From Globisporangium splendens (lineage: Eukaryota; Oomycota; Peronosporomycetes; Pythiales; Pythiaceae), in the NCBI GenBank assembly GCA_006386115.1, contig VFIW01000007.1, positions 344,693 through 408,692 of the forward strand: a stretch of 64,000 nucleotides of DNA, written 5' to 3'. The position numbers were made by a program, and so were the translations under genes. Numbering within the stretch: the stretch's first letter is position 1; the number at the start of each line of letters is the position of its first letter. Shown piece by piece: positions 53,861-63,600 of the stretch. Under the pieces are notes generated by a model that saw nothing but the letters and a program-made list of their open reading frames with translations, was not told the DNA's origin and made no database searches.

Positions 53861-56199
53861 ATGGGCGAGCGCGTCGAGAGCATGAATACCAAGCCAGTGA
53901 TGTTCCAAGCAGGTACATGCGTACGAATTACTTTGGCCCTTTGTGCTTTGTGAGCGATTCGTTGTTGAATAAACATTTTGCTGCTGTACAGGAATCTCCA
54001 GCAAATTCACAAAGCGCCATGTCGCGAACTTCCACGACACAACTCTCGCAGTGGCATCGATGGCAAAGCAGCGTGCCGAGAAGAAAATCGAGAAGCAAGC
54101 GGATGCGATCGAGAAGCAGCAAAAGAAAATCGAAACTGAGGTAATTGGGCAACTTGCTTGGCGAAGCCTTTTGACACTCATGGAGCTTATTTGGAGCTCG
54201 TAGATCTGCCTTCTTGTATGGACTTGTGTGGACAGATGAAGAAAATCGAAGAGATTACGCAGAAATTGCACCGACAGCAGGTTCGCGAGGCAAAGCGACT
54301 GCGGAATCGCTTGCATTTCGCTACTGTGCGGATACAGCGTGCGTTTCGACGGAATCAAGCGAGGTGGAAGGCGACGCAAGTCGATGCGGTGACCAAAATT
54401 CAGTGTCGCTGGAGAGGAGTCATTGCACGCATGTATGCAAAGCGCATAATGGCAGAGCGACACTAAGCGACGCTGCATTTTGCAGCTTGTGTAATCACAC
54501 ATAATGTGCGGGTACACGCGTGCAGAATGGCCCGCGAACGTGTGCTTCTGGAAAGATGTTATGCTGCCACAATGATTCCGAGTATCGTACGCATGGTAAT
54601 AGCCAAAAACTCATATCGCAACCTGCAGAGAAAGCGTGACGAAGAGCGCAGAAGGCACCAAGCTGCAACTCTCGTCCAATGCAACGTGCGGATCTGTATG
54701 ACGCGGCTGATCTACTTGGACGTGCTCTACGTGATTTGTCGCATTCAAGCGGTGATCCGAGGGTTCCTGATTCGAAGACGGCTTCAGTGGGTTGCTGCAA
54801 TCGACGTCGACGGGATTTGCAAATTCCAGGCACTTGCTCGAGGGTATATAGTGCGGCAGCGTCTGCGTGAAATGTGGAGATTGCACACGGAGAGAAGCCT
54901 CAGTCCAGGCACTGAAGCAGAAGACGACGGATCGCCATTGAGTGAAGATGCGTCATCGCCTCAACTACCTCTTAATTCTGTTGAGCATGATTCTCAAAGT
55001 GAACTTGGACTTACTACAAGACCGAGTCAGAAAATCAAAGTCAAAGCATCCGAAAGCAAGCTTGCAGCACGCTTCCGTCCTCAAGTGGAGATAATGAAGC
55101 GGTCATACTGGTTACCAGCGGGTGCGAGTCTCTCGAAAAGACTGCCAGTGTTGCCCTCTAAGCGCGTAATTGTCGACAGGGACAGCGATGATATGAGCGG
55201 AGATGTATTGGGGTTGGATGTGAGCTCGCGTGCGTTTCGGGCCAGGACACCGAAGAAGCGGAACCAAAAGAATCGACCAGCTCGGTTGACCCCCGTGTCG
55301 GCATCAGGGAGCGCGTCCGCAAGATTGGCTTCGGACGCTGAGACAGAGCTTCGACTTGAAAACCACGCTGCTGAAGAGAAACTCAAGCGCGAAGAAGGGC
55401 TAAAGCAGAAACTTTTGTCTCGGGAAACGCAAGAGAAAAAGAAACTGGAGCAAGAGCAGAAGCTGAAACGGGAGCAAGAGGTTGGTGAAACGTTTGCATA
55501 CTTTGTGTAGGCGTCATCCCCTTCTAACAGGAGATTTTCGGCGATTGTTTGACTGTAGAATGAACGAAAACTCATGGAGCGCGAGGAAAAGCCTGTACGA
55601 CTGCTATTGAAAGTACTGCATCGTCGATTCGAAGAAGCGAAAATCAAAAAGCAGATAGCAGAGCAGCAGCGCGAGAGGAGCGGCAGACGCGGTTGCTGAC
55701 CAAGCTAGCAGCGAGATAAGCCCACATGAAGAAACACCAGGCATTGGTGGCAGTTGCGGCATCGACCGGAGCAAATTCGCCAACAGCGCCAACATCAACG
55801 ACTGCATTGTCTGCTCGAATGAAAGGAAACAAGAGTCGCTCCGAGTTGCATTCGAACGGCATCAAGTCCGACAGGGACCCCCAGGATGACGACGACATGT
55901 CTTTCTTGGACATCGATTTCAAGATCCCCGAGTCCATGCATGCGCGAAAATCTGGAAAGAAGATGAAGAAGAAAATCAGTAAAACAAGCAAAAAGGTAAA
56001 ATCTACTCAACGAAGGGGCAATGAAGGCAACCAAGCAGAAGCCCATGACGGAGAGTCCACGCTTGGGAACACAACTCACAGACTACCAGCGAATATGAAC
56101 TTAAAAGCGGAAATGGTGGACAACGAAAACGAATTCGATTATGGTGACGAATTTGAAGACGTTATCGACGAAGCGAAGCTCGGTCGACTCATTTGCTGA
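53861..56199 (+). CDS. IQ-motif / coiled-coil protein
   Basis: Six exons, join(53861..53912, 53992..54140, 54237..54432, 54524..55480, 55560..55691, 55754..56199), phase-consistent, 643 residues. It starts MGERVESMNTKPVMFQAG; another ATG at 53797 is in a frame that cannot splice onward. A Lys/Glu coiled coil (VASMAKQRAEKKIEKQADAI) leads into several IQ calmodulin-binding motifs: VRIQRAFRRNQARWK, TKIQCRWRGVIARI, TLVQCNVRICMTRLI, CRIQAVIRGFLIRRRL and CKFQALARGYIVRQRL. The second half is Ser-rich, then another coiled coil (EEKLKREEGLKQKLLSRETQ) and an acidic tail. The last two introns use weak donors (GTTGGT, GTTGCT); if the last is not spliced, frame 55560 ends at a stop near 55700. Multi-IQ architecture suits a calmodulin-regulated cytoskeletal or ciliary protein; the exact family was not recognised. 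It is convergent with USP5 (47 bp apart). Confidence 0.75.
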
Positions 56200-56246
56200 A
56201 AGTCGTGTCCTCACGTCCACGCAGAATGAACTGGAATCTTAAAGAT

Positions 56247-58838
56247 CTACGCCTTGACATCTTTGCGGCGGAAGAGGTACAAGTAACCAGATCCGAGAGG
56301 TGGGTCTTCGGAGAGAGCTACCTTGTCATCGTTAAAGATGATCCAGCGGCCATCCTTCTTCAAGTGACAAACATAGTGACCCGAGCTCGTGTTCTTGCCA
56401 ATGTGACTGACAAACCCGACCAGACTGTACTCACCGGCGTCGTTGTCCAAGCGCTTGGCTGCTTCGCCTCCAGCAGCCGACGCAGTCGCAGCGTTTTCGC
56501 TTTGAGCCTTCGCCACTGCAGCGTCCAAGTCGTCCATGTGGCTGAAGAGCCATTCGGCCGCTCTATCTGGGTTGTGGTCCGTCTGGCTCAGCGCACATTT
56601 CGCTTGGTCTTCAGAGAAACCCATTGCACTCAGCATAGACACGTGCTCCATATTGAAAGACTCGTTGCTACTGGCTGCGCTAGAGCCCTGTTCAAGGACT
56701 GGTGGGTCATTGAAGTCGGGGTCCTCCATGTGGCTGAAAATCCACTCCATCGCCGTTTCTGGATCGGCGTTGCCCGTGGCAATTGCGGCACGCTTGCATC
56801 CGTTCTCGGAAAATCCCATCGACACAAGTTGTGCAACGAGGGAATCATCTGGAGTCACCACCGACGATGCACTAGACCCTTGAGCGGCTCCGCTGTCCGT
56901 TGCCGTCTCAGGGAGAAGTTCTTCGCCCTCAACCAAACCTGGAGACAAGAATCTGCTGAGGGAGAGTTCTTCCGGGACATCCACGACGACATCGAGCTTT
57001 TCTGGCGTCCAGTCTTCCGATACGTAGAATCTGCGCATCTGCACCAGCAGGTATCGTGGGAACGACTTGAAGCGCACCGTTTTCTGCGCAAGCCCTTTCT
57101 TTCCAGTCGCCGACGACAAGAAGTCTTCAATGACTTCCTGAGCAAACGTCTTGTCCAGACAAGCGTGGAATGGAACCACAGGAACCACTTTCTCGCCCGC
57201 GTCATTCTTGCCATCGCTGTCCTTTGCCTTGCTTTCACCGTCATCGATGCGCTGGCGCTTCTGCTCCAGCACTTGGTATTCCTTCACTTGGTTCGCGTTC
57301 GTCGCGGCCTCGACTGGGATGTGAAGCTGAACAAAAAAATCGTCACGCGGCACGTACTTCACTTTGTGGGAGGCAAGACACTCGACACGGTCTTCAAAGG
57401 CGAACTTGAATAAACTCGCCGTTGGCAGCTCGGCAGCAGCAGTATCCTCGCCGTCGAACAAACGACCAATGCGGCCAGCAGCGACTCGTTCCTGTCGCGT
57501 CAAGAAGTCCAACAGGTGCTGGAAATACTCGACGGCGTCTTGCTGCTGCCCCGTCGAAAAGTCTGGGTGACCCTTTCCGACAAGTCCACGGAAAGTACTC
57601 GGTCGAAGATCAATGCTATGGACTTGTGCTTCCTCATCGTCATCACCAGAGACTGGTCTCGAGTATCGGTCCGAGAGAACGGCGTGCGCGAGCTTGGCCA
57701 TCTGAACCGCGAAATCGTCGGCGTGGTAGTCCTTGCTCGTGCTGAAAATGACTTGCGCGGCATCGAAATACCGCTTCTTGACTTCTGGAAGCGTTAGGAA
57801 GAGCTGGAGCACCGAGTTCATGTAGCAACTGTTGCCGAGATTCTTAAACCCAATGTACCCGGCGCCCGAGACCGGCTGCAATTTCTTGCCCGACTCGGTG
57901 ATCTTGTCGAACTCGTAGTTCATGTTCAGTCCGACCTGCAACTCGTTCATGGACTTGTCCGTTTTCTTCATGTTGTTGATGTTGATCCCAAAATGCTGTA
58001 GGTGCTGCTTCAGGTACTTGTTGGTCACCATGTCGTCCTCATCGGCCGCGTAGCTGTACACGTCGCCGCCCTCGGCCGTGATCGTGCCCAGCTTCACCGC
58101 CAACGGGTACATCTCTCCTGTGGCCTTGTAGTGGTCCAGTGCGGACCCACATCCGCCCGTGCCGTCCCAGTTCTTGCGACCACAGCCAATGAACCCATCC
58201 GACAGATTGAGCCACAGGTTTTCCTGCTTGTCGCACTCTGCGGCCTGACACTTCCACGCCGACGGGTTGGACGAAATCTTTGGCGCGTCGGGCACTTGAA
58301 TCAAGTGCTCGGCGTACTTGGTCTCCTTCAGCTCCTCCTGCCACGACGTCACTTCCTCCACCACCGTGTTCCCCGCGTGGTTCAGCAGCGCTTGGATCGC
58401 ATCGCGGATCGGCTTGGGGACGTCGGGGGAATCTGCAGGCACACGCAGCAGCTCCTTAGTGGGATCCGCGGGCGAAAACGCCACCAGCGCGTGAGTTTTC
58501 ACCACGTCGTACTTGTCTTCTTCCGGGTTCGCCGCGAACCCGTCCTCGCCGCCAATCGCCAGCTTGGTGGGTGCTGCCTCACCTTGCTCTCCCCCTTCTT
58601 GCGCGTCCGCTTTCTTCACCTTGCGGTGCGTCTGGTGCAGATAGAGCTGCGCCTCGGCCGCGCGCGCGAGGTCTAGCGGCACGAACGCCGCGCCGAAGGA
58701 CTGGAGCGACCGCAGGTTCGTGTAGATGCCCTCGGGCGACAGCGGCGAGTCGAAGGAGAAGACGCACTCGTCGCGGTACACGCGGTCCGACGCCTTCGCG
58801 ACACGCACGCGCGAGGCGAACTCCTGCAATTGCGCCAT
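56247..58838 (-). CDS. USP5: USP5/UBP14-type ubiquitin C-terminal hydrolase (isopeptidase T)
   Basis: Single exon, 863 residues, ATG at 58838 (MAQLQEFAS); the open frame upstream has only a TTG. USP5 disassembles free polyubiquitin chains and recognises the free ubiquitin C terminus through its zinc finger. Domains in order: N-terminal UBP-like region; ZnF-UBP (WKCQAAECDKQENLWLNL, then GFIGCGRKNWDGTGGCGSAL); YPLAVKLGTIT and the spacer; Cys box GFKNLGNSCYMNSVLQLF with the catalytic Cys at about residue 338 (human Cys335); two UBA domains (LVAQLVSMGFSENGCKRAA and MLSAMGFSEDQAKCALSQT), inserted before the His box as in USP5; then GFVSHIGKNTSSGHYVCHLK. The length equals human USP5. The gene is highly conserved and all catalytic elements are present. 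Confidence 0.96.
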   Translation of the reverse strand: MAQLQEFASRVRVAKASDRVYRDECVFSFDSPLSPEGIYTNLRSLQSFGAAFVPLDLARAAEAQLYLHQTHRKVKKADAQEGGEQGEAAPTKLAIGGEDGFAANPEEDKYDVVKTHALVAFSPADPTKELLRVPADSPDVPKPIRDAIQALLNHAGNTVVEEVTSWQEELKETKYAEHLIQVPDAPKISSNPSAWKCQAAECDKQENLWLNLSDGFIGCGRKNWDGTGGCGSALDHYKATGEMYPLAVKLGTITAEGGDVYSYAADEDDMVTNKYLKQHLQHFGININNMKKTDKSMNELQVGLNMNYEFDKITESGKKLQPVSGAGYIGFKNLGNSCYMNSVLQLFLTLPEVKKRYFDAAQVIFSTSKDYHADDFAVQMAKLAHAVLSDRYSRPVSGDDDEEAQVHSIDLRPSTFRGLVGKGHPDFSTGQQQDAVEYFQHLLDFLTRQERVAAGRIGRLFDGEDTAAAELPTASLFKFAFEDRVECLASHKVKYVPRDDFFVQLHIPVEAATNANQVKEYQVLEQKRQRIDDGESKAKDSDGKNDAGEKVVPVVPFHACLDKTFAQEVIEDFLSSATGKKGLAQKTVRFKSFPRYLLVQMRRFYVSEDWTPEKLDVVVDVPEELSLSRFLSPGLVEGEELLPETATDSGAAQGSSASSVVTPDDSLVAQLVSMGFSENGCKRAAIATGNADPETAMEWIFSHMEDPDFNDPPVLEQGSSAASSNESFNMEHVSMLSAMGFSEDQAKCALSQTDHNPDRAAEWLFSHMDDLDAAVAKAQSENAATASAAGGEAAKRLDNDAGEYSLVGFVSHIGKNTSSGHYVCHLKKDGRWIIFNDDKVALSEDPPLGSGYLYLFRRKDVKA

Positions 58839-58903
58839 GCTGCTGCTTTGATACTTTTGTTCTTGTCGATCTTTCTTTTGTGTGGGTTGAATGCAACTTG
58901 GCG

Positions 58904-59386
58904 ATGCTGATACCAAAGTATCAAAAAGATCTGGAACGAGTGTGCGAACTTAAGAACAAATGCGGAACCTTCCCGCAACATTGTTCGTCAATGTGCGAAC
59001 TTCGCAAATGGCTACAGTTTGTTCAAGAAACCTTCGTGCAACGTTCGAACGACTCTCAGTGTGATCACTTTTATTTCGACCCATGCAAGATCCCTTCATT
59101 CCACGAACAAGAAAAAGCAGGTGACCCCGACGATGATCCTGGTGGTGAACATGATCCTGACAATAGCTGCAACACTAGGTTGGATTGCGAGAATGCGACA
59201 GAAAATGGGGTTTGCGTCAATGATGCTGAAGAGTACACCAGCAATGGCGACGATGACGATTTCGTTGATGCGGATGAGGGTGACGTCACGCAATGCGACA
59301 CAACCGATCCCAGCATGTCAAAAGGCGAAGCAACCGGCATCGCGATCGCCACTCAGGGTCAGCTGCGTCGCAGGACGCGTAGGTGA
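58904..59386 (+). CDS. small acidic Cys-rich hypothetical protein
   Basis: An ATG at 58904 opens a 160-residue frame starting MLIPKYQKDLERVCELKNKC. It has about a dozen Cys residues, several paired (CELKNKC, HCSSMC, CNTRLDCENA), an acidic centre (DPDDDPGGEHD; DDDDFVDADEGD) and a basic end (RRRTRR). No known domain was recognised and there is no signal peptide. It is divergent from USP5 with only 65 bp between start codons, so both would share a very short promoter. It may be a true small gene, the first exon of a larger one, or chance. Confidence 0.35.
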   Translation: MLIPKYQKDLERVCELKNKCGTFPQHCSSMCELRKWLQFVQETFVQRSNDSQCDHFYFDPCKIPSFHEQEKAGDPDDDPGGEHDPDNSCNTRLDCENATENGVCVNDAEEYTSNGDDDDFVDADEGDVTQCDTTDPSMSKGEATGIAIATQGQLRRRTRR

Positions 59387-60669
59387 CAGAGGAAAACGGA
59401 ATGCACTGGCCACGACGTGAGAGAAACACTGGTGACAAGACCGACGTATCTCTGCCACCTGAAGTGAGCGGGGGGAGCCAATCACTCTGCAAGGAAAATT
59501 CCACGAGACCCTAAGTTTCCAGAATACCCCCTAGGTTCAACCTCAGTGTACCCAAGGTGTTATACATCAGACCCATAGGTTTTATTGTGCATGTTTAGGT
59601 TTTATTTGTAACACCTGTTGGAGCCCTTGGGGTTCAATTGTGAGTAGCAACAGGAACCATAACTACGTTTTAATCCAGTTGCAATTTGTCCACCAAGCCC
59701 TCAAGTCATCCTTCCTCCCTTCAGGTCGGGAGATTGCTTCCTCTGGCACAAGCGTGTGTGCCGTGTTTGAGGGACTGTTGTGAACAACGCTCTCTTACAG
59801 GTTGGAACCGGGCAAAATCGTATCTGCGGGTATTGTGTCTGTGAAGGCAAAGACATACGTTGTAACAGTTTGGGGTCTTCTTGAGATCTGATTGGTCGAA
59901 AGTCTGAAAGTCGGGGACGATGGTTTGGACTCGGAGGAGGAGGTGGCAACTTGATGGCAAATTGGAAAGTGAATTGAATGGAGGACTTAGTTCGCTAGCG
60001 CTACGTCTAAGCCTCCCTGCATGCATGCCTATCCTTTTCTTCAACTGATTCGACTTTACTTCCTATCCAGGTGTCCTGCCTGCACCTGTATTTTTATCTG
60101 ACTAGTTCCATATAACTGTATATATTAGTGTTACATATGAATGAGAGCCTGACCTCGGACTCGAGGTCAGGCACACGTTACACTTGCCACGACGCTCCGC
60201 ACGCTAGGCACGTGCGAAGTCAGGCACATGCCGATCCTACGCGCGTGCCTGGCGTGCGAGGTCAGGCACACGTGACATACTTGCACTTGCGCATCGTCGA
60301 GAGATCGATAGACCAGGCAGCACAGAAACAACTGAGAGCATAGCGTATTAAAGCACTCGCGCTCATTAAGAGAAGCATGGCTGCTATGTTTCTACGATGC
60401 ATCATGTTCAATGAGATCATTGACAGCAGCACGAACATCTATCACTCCAACATTCATTCACCCTGAACAAAATCTCGAATAACCCAACTCAGGTATTTTG
60501 CTGAAAAAACCCAAACCCAATAAACTCGAAAAAGCAAATTGGTTTTTTCCTTCTCAACACTCTCACCTTCTTACAACCTTCGTCTGACCTTCTTACAACC
60601 TTCAGTGCGGGATGACCTCTTTTTATGTCTCACCAAGCGCCTTCCCACAGCGCTTGTTCATTCTGGAAA
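59387..60669. other. intergenic region before TAF1 with palindromic repeats
   Basis: 1.28 kb with no gene. It contains an 8-bp perfect inverted pair (AGGTGTTA 59555-59562, TAACACCT 59609-59616) and the GAGGTCAGGCACACG repeat cluster at 60147-60272. CTTCTTACAACCTTC occurs twice just upstream of TAF1 (about 60568 and 60589). Confidence 0.5.
60147..60272. repeat. palindrome and dispersed GAGGTCAGGCACACG repeats
   Basis: The array starts with a 26-bp palindrome of 10-bp perfect arms (GCCTGACCTC / GAGGTCAGGC, 60147-60172). GAGGTCAGGCACACGT occurs at 60163-60178 and again at about 60258-60273, with a variant GAAGTCAGGCACATG at about 60216-60230 and a reverse-oriented CGTGCCTGGC at about 60244. Confidence 0.75.
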
Positions 60670-63600
60670 ATGGCGCCAACCCCGTCAGTCGCTGCTGCCG
60701 CCGCACGCGGTGGCGATGCGCCTGTGGGGAACCACGCGGCGCGCGGAACAGCGGAAGCGACGACGACGCTGCTGCCGGAGCTGCCGCTGCTGAGCGACAC
60801 GAGCGCGCACAAGATCGTGCACTTCTCCAAGATCTACCAGCGCACGCAGGACGACGACGTCTTTGAGTCGCTGCACGACTTGGCCGACGAGCTGGCTGCC
60901 GTGGCGCGGCAGCGCAAGAAAGAGATCGAGAACAACGCGCTAGGAGCGGGGCCATCCTCACTCCAGGGTATTGATGGTACTGCTGGCGGTGTGACGGCTA
61001 ATCGCGCGTTGTATGCGCCTGACCAGCTGCAGCTGCTGCTGACGACGCAGGAGAACCCCAGTGGAGACAATGCGACGGCGCGCGATCACGCGTTAACCCG
61101 TAAAACGGCCGACGCCAAGGGAAGGCCCATGATCCGGTTCGTGTCGACGTCGGCGTCGCCGTTCGTGAATGCGCTGAATGCGGAAGGCGCGAACCATCTC
61201 CAGCAAGCGCTGGAGCAGGGTCAGCGCGACGAACTGTACAACAAGGTGCAGCAAATCCCGTGGGAAGACAACATTATTTGGGGGATCGACTTCACGTCTT
61301 CTGACAAAGGAGGGCAGTCGGAGGGGGATGCGGATATCGTGGAAACTGAAGACTCTTATGGAAGCATTGTGAATCAATCTCGTGACGCAGGGCGGAATCA
61401 CAGTGTGAGCCAAAATAGCTCTTCCGCAGTGTACGGCGTGTCTTCAGGTTACGGCAGCAATCGCGAGCAACAGAAACCACATGGGTTGTCGACACAGCAG
61501 CAACGCAAGCCGGGAAGCGGGTATCACCGAACAAAATCGACAACAAGCGACGCTGCAGCTGTCTCCAGTGCGTTCCCAACCAGCGAAAGCGATTTCGACA
61601 TGACGAAACCACGCAATTACCGCTGGGAAATCATCGAAGACAGCTCCGACAAAGCCAAAAAAGCACAAAGCATCAAAGCAACGACAGCGACAACAACGAC
61701 CGACAATTCGTCTTTGAAGAACCCAAGTGGTGTGGCGAAGGCGCTTCCGTGTCCGCTGAACAAGGATTTGCAGAATGACTCGTGGATCGACGCAATCGGC
61801 TGGACATCGACACAAGACATGCCCGATAGCAAGCTCGTGCTGGATGACAACGACGCGTCGCTGATTTTTACAGTACCTGAGATGGAAGATGTTCGTCCGA
61901 CTCTGCGCATTCCGGAGCGAAAACTTGGTGCAGCTGAGCAGCGACTGGAGCAATTGGACAAGCAGCGTCGCGAGAAGAAGCAACGTATCGACGAAGTCAT
62001 GGGCAACCTCGAGTTTGGCGATGAAACGGCTGAGGGCCGTCTCGGCACCGAAGGTGGTGGCAAGAAGTCCAAGGATACGCGTGTCGTAAAGAATATTGGG
62101 TACGTTCACCATTCGCTGCCTGCAATCAAATTGTCGCTCACGAAACCTGAGCTTCCGAAGACGAAGCTTCGTGAATTCCATCGTCCGCGCGGCAAGTTCA
62201 AGATCAACGAACGGCTCCAATTCGCGCCGCCGCCGAGTGTGACTCTTACGCAAAAGGACGAAAGCGCGATGATCACGCAAATCAAGAAGAGCTCGGATCT
62301 GAACCCGACCGCAGGAGGTAAACTCATCTTGGTCGAGTACACAGAGCAGAACCCGCCGATGTTGTCCAATCCGGGCATGGCTGCTCGTATCTTGCATTAC
62401 TGGCGACCACCTGATCAAGATGACGATTCCGTGGGCATTGGAAAGAAGAAGGCAAAGAAAGTGAAACCGAAGCCGCCAGATATGAAGATGGGTCAAGTGA
62501 TCACGCTCGGAGACCACGATGAATCGCCTTTCGTGGGCGACATTCCGCCAGGTCGCGTTGTGACGTCGCTGAACTCGAAACTGTACAAGGTACCGATCTT
62601 CCCGCATAAACCTACGGCTCCTTTTGTGGTCAGCCCAGAGAAGCGTGACGCCGGTGAGTATGAGTTGTTCCTGCTGTGCCGCTCCGTGTCGAAAGGTAAG
62701 AAGGGAAGTGCGATCGGTGGCCAGGCGAAGACGACGGTACACATCATGGAGATGCCCGAGTTGTTTGTTGCGGGCCAAATCGAGCCTCAGATCGAAGTGC
62801 CAGCGCCGAACTCGCGCAGTGCCAACGATTTCATCCGTCCGTACATGTCGTTTCACATCCTGCGGCTTTTCAAGAAAGCGAGCGATGGTGAGCGGCTCAA
62901 GATTGAAGACATTGCGCGTGCGTTCCCGAATCAGTCGGGCACGGCGATCCGTAAGCGTATGAAGGAAGTCGCGACGTTCGAACGTGGTGGAAATGACTCG
63001 GGATGGTGGAAAAAGAAACCAGCGTCCCAATTGACGAGCGAAGAAGAGATTCGAGCGAGCATCCCGCCTGAGTCGGTGTGTTTGTACGAGAGTATGATGT
63101 CGGGTCATCGACGGTTGCTGGACATTGGTCTCACGAAACTGTTTACGCCCTCAGGTGTGAACGGTGCGATTAACCATTTACTCAAACGCTTGGAGCTGCG
63201 CAAGCAAAACTTGTCGGCCAAACTCATTGAGCCGCTGAACCTCGAGCGACGCGCCAAGGAGAAAGCCGACGAAGAGTTGTGGAAATCCGACCCGATGATT
63301 CGGAAGCTCGAGATTGACATTCAAGTCGCGCGTTACATCGACGAGCAGCTCCAATTGACGCCGTGGAATCTGACGAACAACTATGTCGAATGCCACTTGC
63401 AGGGGAAAGGCTCGGGGATGTTGAAGTTGGGTGGTATTGGAGACCCAACGGGACGTGGTGAAGGGTTCAGTTTCGTGCGTGTGCCGCAATCGCGTGCGAA
63501 AAAGAAAGAAGGCGAAGAAGAGGCTGCTGTAGGCACAGGTGGCGCAAGCGCCGAATCGGCGGCCGTGCAGAAAGCTGTCGCAGCAGTGACGGGCACTACG

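Noticed and set aside
53797..53911. ATG at 53797 as start of the IQ protein
   Set aside because: Its frame is in the wrong phase for the next exon; the ATG at 53861 splices in phase and gives continuous protein.
55726..56199. Separate 157-codon gene starting MKKHQALV
   Set aside because: Most of it joins in phase to the preceding IQ-protein exon through an intron at 55692-55753, and it has no independent domain.
59555..59616. AGGTGTTA / TAACACCT inverted pair as solo-LTR ends
   Set aside because: Only 8 bp, no target-site duplication or LTR-like length could be shown.
61444..63108. 554-codon open frame on the minus strand
   Set aside because: It is entirely antisense to TAF1, Arg/Leu/His-rich with no domain, and explained by codon bias of the plus-strand gene.
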